From NCBI GenBank assembly GCA_964236105.1, contig CAXSBC010000005.1, forward strand, positions 1 to 64,000: a stretch of DNA of 64,000 nt, given 5' to 3'. The notes beneath the pieces are model-generated. The model saw only the letters and a program-made list of their open reading frames with translations, did not search any database and was not told the origin of the DNA. This document shows positions 1-9,111 of this stretch, one piece after another. Made by a program: the position numbers and the translations under genes. Origin of the DNA: Lichenicola sp964236105. Its GTDB lineage: Bacteria > Pseudomonadota > Alphaproteobacteria > Acetobacterales > Acetobacteraceae. How positions within the stretch are numbered: position 1 is the stretch's first letter; each line of letters starts with the position of its first letter.

Positions 1-101
1 CGATCGGCACGCTGTTCACCCTGTTCGTGCTGCCCGCCGTCTACCTGCTGCTGGCTTCGCGGCACCGGGCGGTGGCGCATGCCGAGCCGGTGCAGGCGTG
101 A
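1..101 (+). CDS. C-terminal end of an RND-family efflux transporter (partial)
   Basis: The window opens inside a reading frame (first full codon at base 3) that ends at the TGA at 99-101. The 32 visible residues begin with a hydrophobic stretch, IGTLFTLFVLPAVYLLL, followed by a polar tail. That pattern is typical of the last transmembrane helix and cytoplasmic tail of AcrB/MexB-type inner-membrane pump proteins, which export drugs or metals together with a periplasmic adaptor and an outer-membrane channel. Substrate and subfamily cannot be judged from this fragment. Confidence 0.7.
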   Translation, partial: IGTLFTLFVLPAVYLLLASRHRAVAHAEPVQA

Positions 102-261
102 CGGCGGCAGCGTCCATGCTGGAAGCCGCGCCGTTCCCATGGGACACTGCGTCGTCCGCAGGCGGCGGCGGCATCGTGCGAGCCGATCGCCGCAGCGCCC
201 TGACCGAAAGACCGCTCCTGTCCCGCCAGCATCCTCCCAGACCGACCGGATCCGGAAGCGC

Positions 262-825
262 ATGGCGCGCCGCCTGAAGGAGGGCGAGCAGCGCCTGTGG
301 GTCGAGATCATGCGCGAGGTGCGGCCGCTGAAGGGCCGGCCGCCGCAGTCGCCGGCCGCGACGCCCGCGCAGATCCCGTCCGCGGCACCGCCGTCGCCGC
401 CTGCCGCGCCGCCGCCGCTGGCCAGGCCGGTGCCGCGCCTGCCGACGCTGCGGCCGCCGGTCGAGATCGGCACCCGCCATGCCGGCCTCGACGACACCAG
501 CTGGCGCGGCCTGTCCAGCGGCACGCTGCGGCCGCAGCGCCGGCTCGACCTGCACGGCCAGCCGGCGCAGTCGGCGTTCCAGCTGCTGCACGCCTTTCTC
601 CTGCGCGCGCAGGGCGAGCGGCTGCGCTGCGTCGAGATCATCACCGGCGCCGGGTCCGGCCCGGAGGGCGGCATCCTGCGCCGCGAGCTGCCGCACTGGC
701 TCAGCCGCCCCGACCTGCGCCACCTGGTGCTGGCGGCGGTGCATCCGCACGCGGCCAACGTGGGCTCGGTGCGGCTGCTGCTGCGGCGTCGGCCCGCCCC
801 CGTCGCTGCGAGGCCGCCACGATGA
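262..825 (+). CDS. Smr/MutS2-domain protein
   Basis: A 187-residue protein. The N-terminal half is Pro/Ala-rich and probably disordered. The C-terminal half is an Smr domain: RLDLHG near residue 95, then an amphipathic helix, then the GAGSGPEGGILRRELPHWL segment, equivalent to the TG(K/R)G...L loop of the family. Smr domains are DNA or RNA endonuclease-like modules, so a nucleic-acid role is likely but not shown. The ATG at 262 was chosen because GGAAG lies a few bases upstream; the frame stays open further 5' but that part is low-complexity. The stop overlaps the start of the photolyase gene (ATGA), so the two are probably co-translated. Alphaproteobacterial proteins of this size are usually annotated simply as Smr/MutS family proteins. 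Confidence 0.8.
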   Translation: MARRLKEGEQRLWVEIMREVRPLKGRPPQSPAATPAQIPSAAPPSPPAAPPPLARPVPRLPTLRPPVEIGTRHAGLDDTSWRGLSSGTLRPQRRLDLHGQPAQSAFQLLHAFLLRAQGERLRCVEIITGAGSGPEGGILRRELPHWLSRPDLRHLVLAAVHPHAANVGSVRLLLRRRPAPVAARPPR

Positions 826-2372
826 GCGAGACGACCGACACCCTGCGCCTGGTGCTGGGCGACCAGCTATCCGATACGCTCGCCGCCCTCGACGGCATCG
901 ATGCGCTGCGCGACGTCGTGCTGATGGCCGAGGTGCGCGACGAGTGCTCCTACGTGCGCCACCACAAGAAGAAGATCGTGCTGGTGCTGTCCGGCATGCG
1001 CCATTTCGCCGACCGGCTGCGCCAGCGCGGCATCCGCGTGCGCTATGTCGCGCTGGACGACCCGGACAACACCCACAGCCTGCGCGGCGAGGTGCTGCGG
1101 GCGGCGGCCGCCTTGCTGCCGTCGCGGCTCGTGGTCACCTCGCCCGGCGAATGGCGGCTGCTGGAGGAGATGTCGGGCTGGCAGGACCGCGTCGGGCTGC
1201 CGGTCGAGATCCTGGACGATACCCGCTTCCTGTGCGGCCTGCGCCAGTTCCGCGCCTGGGCGGATGGCCGCAAGAGCCTGCGCATGGAGTTCTTCTACCG
1301 CGAGATGCGTCGCGGCAACGCGGTGCTGATGGAGGGCGACCAGCCGGCCGGCGGCCGCTGGAACTTCGATGCCGAGAACCGCAAGCGCATGCCGGCCGGG
1401 GTGCTGCCGCCGCGCGCGCCCTCGTTCCCGCCGGACGCGCAGACCGAGGCGGTGATGGCTCTGGTGGAGCGCTGGTTCGGCGATCACTTCGGCAGCCTGG
1501 AGGGCTTCGCGCTGCCGGTCACCGCCGAGCAGGCGGCGCTGGCGCTCGACTATTTCGTCACCGAGCGCCTGCCCGATTTCGGCGACTGGCAGGACTTCAT
1601 GCGCGCGGGCGACCCGGTGCTGTTCCACGCCCTGATCTCGACCTCGCTCAATCTCGGCCTGCTGCGCCCGCTCGCCGTCTGCCGCGCCGCCGAGGCGGTC
1701 TGGCGGCAGGGCGTTGCGCCGCTGAACGCGGTCGAGGGCTTCATCCGCCAGGTGCTGGGCTGGCGCGAGTACGTGCGCGGCATCTACTGGCTGAACATGC
1801 CCGAGTATGGGCGCCGCAACGCCCTGGAGGCGACGCGCAGGCTGCCCGGCTTCTACTGGACCGCCGCCACGCGGATGAACTGCATGCGCCAGGTGGTCGA
1901 GGGCACGCGGCGCAACGCGTATGCGCACCACATCCAGCGGCTGATGGTGACCGGCAACTTCGCGCTGCTGGCTGGCCTCGATCCGGACCAGGTCGATGAG
2001 TGGTACCTGATCGTGTATGCCGATGCGTACGAGTGGGTGGAGATGCCCAACGTGCGCGGCATGGCGCTGTTCGCCGATGGCGGCATCATGGGCTCCAAGC
2101 CCTATGCGGCGTCCGGCGCCTACATCAACCGCATGAGCGACTATTGCGGCTCCTGCGCCTACGACCCGAAGCAGTCGGTCGGACCCGAGGCCTGCCCGTT
2201 CAATGCGCTCTACTGGGACTTCATGGCCCGGCACGCCGTCCGGCTGAACGGCAACCCGCGCATGGCGATGCCGCTGCGCACGCTCGAACGCATGGAGCCG
2301 GCCAAAATCGCGGCGCTGCGGGCGCAGGCGGCAGGCTTCCTCGAGGCGATGGACCGCGACGAGCTGGTCTGA
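822..2372 (+). CDS. FeS-containing prokaryotic (6-4) photolyase / cryptochrome (DPRP family)
   Basis: A 516-residue flavoprotein expected to repair UV (6-4) photoproducts using blue light. The N-terminal alpha/beta domain starts TLRLVLGDQLSDTL. The C-terminal half contains four cysteines, C354, C442, C445 and C458, with spacing 88/3/13. These are the [4Fe-4S] ligands typical of the PhrB-type FeS-BCP/CryPro group, whose Agrobacterium member has Cys350/438/441/454. The His pair at 369-370 (HHIQRLM) matches the active-site histidines of the same protein. GMALFADGGIMGSKPY and the CPFNALYWDF tail are also characteristic. The start overlaps the smr stop by four bases, indicating translational coupling. 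No promoter of its own is visible. Confidence 0.93.
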   Translation: MSETTDTLRLVLGDQLSDTLAALDGIDALRDVVLMAEVRDECSYVRHHKKKIVLVLSGMRHFADRLRQRGIRVRYVALDDPDNTHSLRGEVLRAAAALLPSRLVVTSPGEWRLLEEMSGWQDRVGLPVEILDDTRFLCGLRQFRAWADGRKSLRMEFFYREMRRGNAVLMEGDQPAGGRWNFDAENRKRMPAGVLPPRAPSFPPDAQTEAVMALVERWFGDHFGSLEGFALPVTAEQAALALDYFVTERLPDFGDWQDFMRAGDPVLFHALISTSLNLGLLRPLAVCRAAEAVWRQGVAPLNAVEGFIRQVLGWREYVRGIYWLNMPEYGRRNALEATRRLPGFYWTAATRMNCMRQVVEGTRRNAYAHHIQRLMVTGNFALLAGLDPDQVDEWYLIVYADAYEWVEMPNVRGMALFADGGIMGSKPYAASGAYINRMSDYCGSCAYDPKQSVGPEACPFNALYWDFMARHAVRLNGNPRMAMPLRTLERMEPAKIAALRAQAAGFLEAMDRDELV

Positions 2373-2641
2373 CGCCGCCCGCCGATGCTGTTCAGCCCGC
2401 CGTCTGCTTCCTGCCGCTGGTGCTGGCGGCGTACGCCCTGGCCTGGACCGGCGGCCAGGCGGTCCAGGCGGCCCATCTGCGCGGGCTCGTGCTGCCGGGC
2501 GTGTTCAGGTGTCGCGGCTTCGTCGAGGCGCAGCTCCTGGCGCCCGCCTGTCCCGGATGCGGCCGGCGCAGTCGACGATGACGACGCTGTTCCTCTGGCG
2601 GAGGCGCTGGGCCGGCCGCCTTTCCGCAGGTAGAGGGCGGC

Positions 2642-3763
2642 TCAGGCCGGGTGCCAGTCCGTGTTGCCGGCGATCCAGCGGCGCAGCGTCAGCTGGGTGG
2701 TTTCGTCGGCGCTGATCCGGGCGAGCGCCTGCACGCATTCGGGTGCCGGAACCGCATCGACCTGGGCGGTGCGCGCGGCACTCACCAGGCCCAGGTCGCT
2801 GACCGCGCTCTGGCAGGCGCTGCGCCAGCGCGCCACCAGCGAGGCCGGCGCCAGCAGGGGCAGCACCAGGGCGACATCGAGGCGTGCCGCCGCCGCCGTC
2901 GCGCGCCAGGCGGCGAACAGCGGCCCGGCGGGCGGATGCCCGGTCTGGAGGCGGTAACGCTCGGCGAAGCCCGGCACCGTCGGCATCGCCGGATCGCGCG
3001 CCTCGATGTCGTCGTCGCTGCCGCCGAGCGAGAAGATCGGCGTGAAGCCGGCGGCGCTGAGCGAGCGCAGGCGCTGGGGGACGTCGTGGCCGGTCAGGAA
3101 CACCGCATCCACGCGGTCGTCCTTCAGCGCCGCCTCGGCGTCGTAGGGCTCCGACAGGCCGAACACCGGCGCCGGATCGACCGACAGCATCGACAGCCCG
3201 AGCAGCGCCGGCAGCTCCGGTCCGGTGGGCGTGGACGCCGCGGTGCGGATGGTGCGGCCGGCGAGGCCGGAGCCGCCGCGCGCCACCAGCACGCCGGAGG
3301 CGAGGCCGGCCAGCGCCGGCACCCAGCGCCCGGCGTCGAAATGCACCCGCGGGTCGCCGGCGAGCCAGGCGATCGCGGCGGCACCCGGCACCAGCAGGGC
3401 GGTCGAGCCGTCGGGATTGGTCAGCGCCTCGAAGGCGTTGGCGCCGGTGACGCCGTCGCGGCCACCGGTGACGGACACGGTGACGCGGGAACCGGTCTGC
3501 AGCGCGTCGGCCAGCCGCGGCGCCAGCAGCCTGGCCCACAGCCCGGTCGTGGCGTCGGTGGGACCGGCCACCAGCAGGGTCGGGTTGCGCAGACTGGGCT
3601 GTCCCTGCTCCAGCATCGCCGGACCGAGCCGGGAGCCGTCCGGTGCCGCGCTGGCGAACGACCGGCCGGCGACGGCGATGGCGGCGGGGAGGCCGAGCAG
3701 CAGCGCGCGCCGGCCGAGCCGACCCGGGGACCGAACCGGATCGTCCGATCCGTCCATGGTCAT
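2642..3763 (-). CDS. TctC/Bug-like exported substrate-binding protein
   Basis: A 373-residue exported protein. The N-terminus has an RR pair, a hydrophobic core and an Ala-rich cleavage region (GRRALLLGLPAAIAVAGRS), compatible with a Tat or Sec signal. The mature part resembles the tripartite tricarboxylate receptor/TctC group: an early segment of the kind LLVAGPTDATTGLWARLLAPRL, then a GVTGANAFEALTNPDGSTLL-like stretch and a late periplasmic-binding lobe. No TctA/TctB membrane genes are adjacent, so it is an orphan receptor, and its ligand is unknown. ATG codons occur at 3763 and 3757; I took the first. The family assignment rests on overall pattern and is moderate. Confidence 0.6.
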   Translation of the reverse strand: MTMDGSDDPVRSPGRLGRRALLLGLPAAIAVAGRSFASAAPDGSRLGPAMLEQGQPSLRNPTLLVAGPTDATTGLWARLLAPRLADALQTGSRVTVSVTGGRDGVTGANAFEALTNPDGSTALLVPGAAAIAWLAGDPRVHFDAGRWVPALAGLASGVLVARGGSGLAGRTIRTAASTPTGPELPALLGLSMLSVDPAPVFGLSEPYDAEAALKDDRVDAVFLTGHDVPQRLRSLSAAGFTPIFSLGGSDDDIEARDPAMPTVPGFAERYRLQTGHPPAGPLFAAWRATAAAARLDVALVLPLLAPASLVARWRSACQSAVSDLGLVSAARTAQVDAVPAPECVQALARISADETTQLTLRRWIAGNTDWHPA

Positions 3764-3870
3764 GATCCCGTCAAGGCGTTGAGTCCCTGCTGTTCATCGC
3801 AGCGTCATACATGACCCGCCCGCATGTCCCAAATGCGGCAGTGCCGCGGCGGCGCGTGCCGCATTCCACC

Positions 3871-4782
3871 TCAGGGCCAGCGCACCTCCGGCGGCAGGCT
3901 CATCAGGATCGCCTCGACGTTGCCGCCGGTCTTGAGCCCGAACAGGGTGCCGCGGTCGTGGATCAGGTTGAACTCCACGTAGCGTCCGCGCCGGACCAGC
4001 TGGTGCTCGCGGTCGGAAGCGGTCCAGGGCGCGCGCATGCGGTCGCGCACGATGGCCGGGTAGCTGGCCAGGAACGCGTCGCCGACGTCGCGGGTGAAGG
4101 CGAAGTCGCGGGCGGCGTCGCCGGTGAACAGCCGGTCGTAGAAGATGCCGCCGAGGCCGCGCGGCTCGCCCCGGTGCGGCAGGAAGAAGTAGCGGTCGCA
4201 CCACTCCTTGAAGCGCTGGTAGTAGGCCGGGTCGTGCCGGTCGCAGGCCTGGCGGAAGCTCTCGTGGAAGCGCGCCGCGTCCGCCTGCGCGTCGGCGCTC
4301 TCGGGCCGCATCGGGGTGATGTCGCCGCCGCCGCCGAACCAGCCCTGGGTGGTGATCAGCATGCGCGTGTTGAAGTGCGCCGCCGGCACCAGCGGGCTCT
4401 GCATGTGCGCGACCAAGCTGATCCCCGAGGCCCAGAAGCGCGGGTCCGTCGCGGCGCCCGGGATCTGCTCGCGGAACTCCGAACTGAACTCGCCCTCCAC
4501 GGTCGAGACGTTGACGCCGACCTTCTCGAACACCCGGCCGCGCATCAGCCCGATCACGCCGCCGCCGCCGCCGCCCTCCTCGAGCCGGCTCCACGGACGG
4601 CGCTCGAAGCGTCCCGCCGGCCGGTCGCACAGCGGCCCGTCCTGCTCGTCCTCGATCGCCTCGAAGGCGGCGACCAGCCGGTCGCGCAGCGCCTCGAACC
4701 AGGCGCGCGCCGCCGTCTTCAGCGCCTCGTGCGGCGGACGGGCGGGGTCGGGCAGGGCGGACGGCGCATCGGACAGGGTCAT
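3871..4782 (-). CDS. hemF: Oxygen-dependent coproporphyrinogen III oxidase
   Basis: A 303-residue enzyme converting coproporphyrinogen III to protoporphyrinogen IX with O2 in haem synthesis. Family signatures are clear: EGGGGGGVIGLMRGRVFEKVGVN, then the FNTRMLITTQ-WFGGGGDITP region, the His-containing RHDPAYYQRFKEWCDRYFFLPHRGE block, GGIFYD, and the near-C-terminal GRYVEFNLIHDRGTLFGL block. Length matches the bacterial family. It is divergently oriented from the petB-petC genes, which encode haem proteins; the roughly 170-bp gap between them probably holds both promoters. Confidence 0.97.
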   Translation of the reverse strand: MTLSDAPSALPDPARPPHEALKTAARAWFEALRDRLVAAFEAIEDEQDGPLCDRPAGRFERRPWSRLEEGGGGGGVIGLMRGRVFEKVGVNVSTVEGEFSSEFREQIPGAATDPRFWASGISLVAHMQSPLVPAAHFNTRMLITTQGWFGGGGDITPMRPESADAQADAARFHESFRQACDRHDPAYYQRFKEWCDRYFFLPHRGEPRGLGGIFYDRLFTGDAARDFAFTRDVGDAFLASYPAIVRDRMRAPWTASDREHQLVRRGRYVEFNLIHDRGTLFGLKTGGNVEAILMSLPPEVRWP

Positions 4783-4952
4783 GCGGCGTCTATACCGGAT
4801 CCGCCGGATCGCCTCGACCTGCCGCCGGTGCGGCGAAACGCCGGTCCGCCGTTGCAGCCGGGTCGGGCGGCCCCCAATTTGCTTGTCCGTTGCGAGGCAT
4901 GCGGCGACGCATGCCGGCCGATCCCGCCCACCGGTTCCAAGGAGCTTGCCCG

Positions 4953-6254
4953 ATGACCGATCGGCTGGACGACCCCGCGCGCGGCGACCCGCCGGACGCC
5001 GGCGCCCATCTCGACGAGCATCGCTTCGGCCTGGCGCCGATCTCGTCGCTGCCGGAGGCCGCGCATCCGGCGGCGCACTGGCTCGATGCCAGGCTGCCGA
5101 TGATCTCGGGCTTCCGGCGCGAATATGTCGACTACGCGATGCCGCGCAACCTGAACTACCTGTGGAACTTCGGCGCCTTCGTCACCGTGTCGCTGGCGCT
5201 GCTGCTGCTGAGCGGCATCTTCCTGGCGGTGAACTACACCGCGACCGCGGCCGCCGCCTTCGCCAGCGTCGAGACGATCGACCGGCAGGTGCCGAGCGGA
5301 TGGCTGGTGCGCTCGATCCACATGGGCGGCGTATCGATGTTCTTCGCCGCCCTCTACATCCATCTCTGGCGCAGCCTGTACTACGGCTCCTACAAGGCGC
5401 CGCGCGAGGTGCTGTGGCTGACCGGCATGCTGCTGATGGTCATGGTGATGGCTGCCGCCTTCGCAGGCTACGTGCTGCCCTGGGGGCAGATGTCGTACTG
5501 GGGGCTGACGGTGGCGTCGCACGCGCTGTCGTCGGTGCCGCTGATCGGGCGCGGGCTCGGCGGCTGGCTGCTCGGCGGCCCGGTGCTGGGCGACACGGCA
5601 CTGCACCGGATCTACGTGCTGCATTTCGTGGTGGCGTTCGCCGTCGTCGGCGTGGTGGTGCTGCATGTGGTGGCGCTGCACGTCACCGGCTCCAACAACC
5701 CGCTTGGCATCGCGGTCAAGAGTGCCCGCGACACCGTGCCGTTCCACCCGTTCTACACCACCAAGGACGGGCTCGGGCTGACGCTGTTCGCGCTGGTGTT
5801 CGCGGTGCTGGTGTTCTTCCTGCCGGGCTGGCTGACGCTGCCGGACAACTACCTCGAGGCGAACCCGCTCTCGACACCCGCAGACATCACCCCGGAATGG
5901 TACTTCGCGCCCTTCTACGCGATCCTGCGCGCCGGCGGCGGGCTCGGGCTGCTGCTGTCGGCCGGCAGCATCGCGGTGCTGTTCGCGCTGCCCTGGCTCG
6001 ACACCTCGCCGGTGCGCAGCGCGCGGTTCCGGCCGCTGTTCCGGCCGCTGCTGGTGCTGCTGCTGCTGAGCTTCGTGCTGCTGGGCGTCGCCGGGTTCCA
6101 GCCCCCTTCGGGCGTCTGGCTGGTGCTCAGCCGGATCGCCACCGCCTACTGGCTGCTGTTCTTCCTGGCCGGCCTGCCGCTGCTCGGCCGCTACGAGCGT
6201 CGGCCGGCGCTGCCGGACAGCATCGCCGGCGCCCGTGCGGGGGTCGCCGCCTGA
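4953..6254 (+). CDS. petB: Cytochrome b subunit of the bc1 complex
   Basis: A 433-residue inner-membrane protein with about eight helices, the quinol-oxidising core of complex III. Two His-x13-His pairs that ligate hemes bL and bH are visible: one in the helix around IHMGGVSMFF...YIHLWR and one in LHFVVAFAVVG...LHVVALH. The Qo-site PEWY signature is present (TPEWYFAPFYAIL), as is the GSNNP loop. The start at 4953 has AAGGAGC seven bases upstream and is preferred over upstream in-frame codons. Unusually, no Rieske iron-sulfur gene (petA) precedes it; hemF lies upstream on the other strand. The stop overlaps the petC start by one base (TGATG). Confidence 0.96.
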   Translation: MTDRLDDPARGDPPDAGAHLDEHRFGLAPISSLPEAAHPAAHWLDARLPMISGFRREYVDYAMPRNLNYLWNFGAFVTVSLALLLLSGIFLAVNYTATAAAAFASVETIDRQVPSGWLVRSIHMGGVSMFFAALYIHLWRSLYYGSYKAPREVLWLTGMLLMVMVMAAAFAGYVLPWGQMSYWGLTVASHALSSVPLIGRGLGGWLLGGPVLGDTALHRIYVLHFVVAFAVVGVVVLHVVALHVTGSNNPLGIAVKSARDTVPFHPFYTTKDGLGLTLFALVFAVLVFFLPGWLTLPDNYLEANPLSTPADITPEWYFAPFYAILRAGGGLGLLLSAGSIAVLFALPWLDTSPVRSARFRPLFRPLLVLLLLSFVLLGVAGFQPPSGVWLVLSRIATAYWLLFFLAGLPLLGRYERRPALPDSIAGARAGVAA

Positions 6255-6982
6255 TGCTGCGCCCGGTGCCGGCGCTGGCGCTGCTGCTGGCATGGTCGGC
6301 GGCGGCGCCAGCGGCCTGGGCGGGACCGCCCAGCGGCGCGGACCTCGCCAGCGCGCAGCGCGGCTTTGCCGTGTATGCGCAGGTGTGCAGCGCCTGCCAC
6401 TCGATGAAGCAGGTCACCTATGGCGACCTGCGCGGGCTCGGCCTGACCGCCGGACAGGTGCGCGTGCTCGCCGCCGCCGCCAAGGTGAGCGACGGCGTCG
6501 ACGCGTCGGGGCGGCCCGCCCGCCGCGCCGGCCGGCCCGACGACCATCTGCCGATGCCGTTCGCGACCCCGGAAGCGGCGGCGGCTGCCAACAACGGCGC
6601 GGTGCCGCCCGACATGTCGCGACTGGCGCTGACGCTGCCGGGCGGCGCCGGCCGGATCGTGCGCATCCTGACCGGCTACCGGCCGACGCCGCCCGGTTTT
6701 GTTCTGGCGCCCGGCAGCTACTACAACGCGGCCGAGGCCACCCGGCAGATCGCCATGCCGCCGCCGCTGCTCGACGGGCAGGTCGCGTTCGCCGACGGCA
6801 GCCCGTCCACCGTGCCGCAGATGGCGCACGACGCGGCGAGCTTCCTGGACTGGGCGGCGCATCCGCACGCGCAGGCGCGGCGTCGCGTCGGCGTCAGCGT
6901 CGTGCTCTATCTGCTCCTGCTGACGGGGCTGCTGTTGGTTCTCAAGCGCCGGGTCTGGTCGAATGTCCATCGAAACGAGTGA
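6254..6982 (+). CDS. petC: Cytochrome c1
   Basis: A 242-residue c-type cytochrome carrying electrons from the Rieske protein to soluble cytochrome c. A signal peptide (LALLLAWSAAAPAAWA) is followed by the haem attachment motif CSACHS near residue 45, a downstream IAMPPPLL that supplies the Met ligand, and a single C-terminal membrane anchor (VLYLLLLTGLLLVLKRRVW). The start overlaps the petB stop, so it is translationally coupled. Its last 20 bases overlap mtnP in another frame. The petBC-mtnP order is common in Alphaproteobacteria. Confidence 0.95.
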   Translation: MLRPVPALALLLAWSAAAPAAWAGPPSGADLASAQRGFAVYAQVCSACHSMKQVTYGDLRGLGLTAGQVRVLAAAAKVSDGVDASGRPARRAGRPDDHLPMPFATPEAAAAANNGAVPPDMSRLALTLPGGAGRIVRILTGYRPTPPGFVLAPGSYYNAAEATRQIAMPPPLLDGQVAFADGSPSTVPQMAHDAASFLDWAAHPHAQARRRVGVSVVLYLLLLTGLLLVLKRRVWSNVHRNE

Positions 6983-7880
6983 AGCCTCCTCCCTCCTGCA
7001 GCCGGTGATCGGGCTGATCGGCGGCTCCGGCCTCTACGACATCGAGGGGCTGGAGGATAAGCAGTGGCGCCAGGTCGAGACGCCGTGGGGCATGCCGTCC
7101 GACGCGCTGCTGTTCGGCCGTCTCGGCGACGTCGCCTGCGTGTTCCTGCCGCGTCACGGCCGCGGCCACCGGGTGCCGCCGTCGCGACTGAACTATCGCG
7201 CCAACATCGCCGCCCTGAAGCAGTCGGGCGTGACCGACATCGTGTCGCTGTCCGCCGTCGGCAGCCTGAAGGAGGAGCTGCCTCCCGGCCGGTTCGTGGT
7301 GATCGACCAGTTCATCGACCGCTCGTTCGCGCGCGAGAAAAGCTTCTTCGACACCGGCTGCGTGGCGCACGTCTCGATGGCCGATCCGCTCTGCCCGCGC
7401 ATCGGCGACGTGCTGGAGGCCGAGGCGCGCGCGCTCGGCCTGCCGATCACCCGCGGCGGCACCTACCTGGTGATGGAAGGCCCGCAATTCTCCACCCGCG
7501 CCGAGAGCACCCTGTATCGCAGCTGGGGGTGCGACGTGGTCGGCATGACCAACATGCCGGAAGCCAAGCTCGCGCGCGAGGCCGAGATCGACTACGCCAC
7601 CGTGGCGATGGTCACCGACTATGACTGCTGGCGCGAGGGCCACGAGCACGTCACGGTCGATGCCGTGGTGCAGGTGATGATGTCGAACGCCGATAACGCG
7701 CGCGCCCTGGTCAAGGCGGTGATCCCGGTGCTGGGACAGAAGCGCGCGCTCTGCCCGGCCGGCTGCGACCGGGCGCTCGACCATGCGCTGATCACTGCGC
7801 CGTCCGCGCGCGATCCGGCGCTGCTGTCGCGGCTGGAGGCGGTCGCCGGCCGCGTGCTCGGCCGGCAGCCCGCCTCCTGA
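6963..7880 (+). CDS. mtnP: S-methyl-5'-thioadenosine phosphorylase
   Basis: A 305-residue PNP/MTAP-type phosphorylase cleaving methylthioadenosine to adenine and methylthioribose-1-phosphate in methionine salvage. Phosphate- and substrate-binding motifs are visible: IGLIGGSGLYDIEG at the N-terminus, LPRHGRGHRVPPSRLNYRAN, and the GPQFSTRAES...GCDVVGMTNMPEA block. The VTDYDCW segment provides the conserved Asp pair region. It begins inside the end of petC, so expression is tied to the bc1 genes. Length is normal for the family. Confidence 0.95.
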   Translation: MSIETSEASSLLQPVIGLIGGSGLYDIEGLEDKQWRQVETPWGMPSDALLFGRLGDVACVFLPRHGRGHRVPPSRLNYRANIAALKQSGVTDIVSLSAVGSLKEELPPGRFVVIDQFIDRSFAREKSFFDTGCVAHVSMADPLCPRIGDVLEAEARALGLPITRGGTYLVMEGPQFSTRAESTLYRSWGCDVVGMTNMPEAKLAREAEIDYATVAMVTDYDCWREGHEHVTVDAVVQVMMSNADNARALVKAVIPVLGQKRALCPAGCDRALDHALITAPSARDPALLSRLEAVAGRVLGRQPAS

Positions 7881-7925
7881 TGCGGCAGGGTCCGGGGCCG
7901 GGGCCTCCGGACCGCCGCCTGCCGG

Positions 7926-8081
7926 TCAGATGCGGCCCATCACCAGCAGGATGATCACCACCAGCAGGATCAGCCCGACGCCGCCGGACGGGAAGTAGCC
8001 CCAGCCGCCGCTATAGCCCCATGTCGGCAGCGCGCCGATCACCAGCAGGATCAGGATGATCAGCAGGATGGTTCCGAGCAT
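7926..8081 (-). CDS. DUF3309 small membrane protein
   Basis: A 51-residue peptide beginning MLGTILLIILILLVIGALP, with a central Trp/Gly/Tyr patch (TWGYSGGWGYFPSGG) and a second hydrophobic segment before MGRI. This two-helix layout is the hallmark of the DUF3309 family of short proteobacterial membrane proteins. Function is unknown; relatives are often associated with general stress response, but nothing here shows that. It lies between convergent mtnP and a hydrolase gene. Confidence 0.85.
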   Translation of the reverse strand: MLGTILLIILILLVIGALPTWGYSGGWGYFPSGGVGLILLVVIILLVMGRI

Positions 8082-8184
8082 GTGAGACGTCCCCGATTTC
8101 GTTACGCGTTCGAGCCGTCACAACGACGGCTGCCTCGCTTGGTTCGCCCAGCCGGCGCCGCGACGCGCGCGCTGTGATCGCGCG

Positions 8185-8847
8185 TCACAGCGCGTGCTGC
8201 AGGAAGGCCAGGCTGCGCTCCTGCGCCAGCGCGGTGGCGCGCGCGTTGTAGCTCGGCCGCTCCGAGCAGCCGAAGCCGTGGCCGGCGCCCTCATAGACGA
8301 AGACCTCCATCCCCGGCTGCGCCGCGCGGATCGCCTCGACGTCGCTCTGCGGGATGTGGTCGTCGTCGGCGCCGAAATGCAGCTGCACCGGGGCATTCGG
8401 ACGTGCGTCCCGGGTGGCCGCGATGCCGCCGCCATACCAGCCGACGGCGGCCGCGAACCGGCTCGTCTGCGTCGACGCCGCCCAGGCCAGCGCGCCGCCC
8501 CAGCAATAGCCGATGATGCCCACCGTGGGCCGTCCCAGCGCGTCGGCGCTGGCGACCAGGTCGGCGAGCGTGCCCTCCGGCGCGATGGCGCCGCGCAGCG
8601 CCATGCCGCGCTTGGCGTCGTCGGGCGTGTAGCCGAGCTCGACATCGCGCTCGGCGCGGTCGAACAGGGCCGGTGCGATGACGAGATACCCGGCACCCGC
8701 GAAGCCGTCGACGACGGCCCGGATGTGATGGTTCACGCCGAAGATCTCCTGCACCACCACCAGGGCGCGGGGCGAGTCGGCGAAGCCCGCCTGGTAGGCG
8801 GAGAAGCTGTGGCCGTCTGCGGCGGTGAGCGTGATCGTCTGGCTCAT
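8185..8847 (-). CDS. Dienelactone hydrolase family protein
   Basis: A 220-residue alpha/beta hydrolase. The catalytic triad of the dienelactone hydrolase family can be read: nucleophile Cys in GIIGYCWGG, Asp in GADDDHIP, and His in EGAGHGFGC. The N-terminal ALVVVQEIFGVNHHIR segment is also typical. The physiological substrate is probably a lactone or ester but is not defined by sequence; no chlorocatechol-pathway genes lie nearby. It has its own promoter region facing the DUF4169 gene. Confidence 0.9.
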   Translation of the reverse strand: MSQTITLTAADGHSFSAYQAGFADSPRALVVVQEIFGVNHHIRAVVDGFAGAGYLVIAPALFDRAERDVELGYTPDDAKRGMALRGAIAPEGTLADLVASADALGRPTVGIIGYCWGGALAWAASTQTSRFAAAVGWYGGGIAATRDARPNAPVQLHFGADDDHIPQSDVEAIRAAQPGMEVFVYEGAGHGFGCSERPSYNARATALAQERSLAFLQHAL

Positions 8848-8916
8848 GGTCCCATACCTTTCCCGTGGATCCGGCCGCGCTGGATCGGGCGCGTCCGGAT
8901 GTGGCAGAGTGGGGCC

Positions 8917-9111
8917 ATGGGCGAGATCGTCAACCTCAGGAGCCAGCGGCGCCGGCTCGAGAAGCGGCAGGCCGCACAGCAGGCGGCCGACAACCGGTCG
9001 CGGTTCGGCCGCACCGGCCCGGAGAAGCGGCGCGACGAGATCGAGGCCGCGCGCCGGCAGGCGGCACTCGACGGCGCGCGGCTCGAGACCGACCCGCCTA
9101 CTGAAGCGTGA
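8917..9111 (+). CDS. DUF4169 family protein
   Basis: A 64-residue, highly charged protein beginning MGEIVNLRSQRRRLEKRQ, with an NRSRFGRTGPEK segment typical of the alphaproteobacterial DUF4169 family. It has no membrane segment and is probably helical. Function is unknown. The last 14 bases overlap the convergent usg gene. Confidence 0.8.
   Translation: MGEIVNLRSQRRRLEKRQAAQQAADNRSRFGRTGPEKRRDEIEAARRQAALDGARLETDPPTEA

Noticed and set aside
2373..2641. Possible small gene between the photolyase and the TctC-like gene
   Set aside because: Frames there end without a ribosome site or recognisable protein; one hydrophobic stretch was not enough support.
7889..7913. GGTCCGG/CCGGACC hairpin after mtnP
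   Set aside because: The stem is GC-rich and between convergent genes, but there is no T-run; it could be chance in such sequence.
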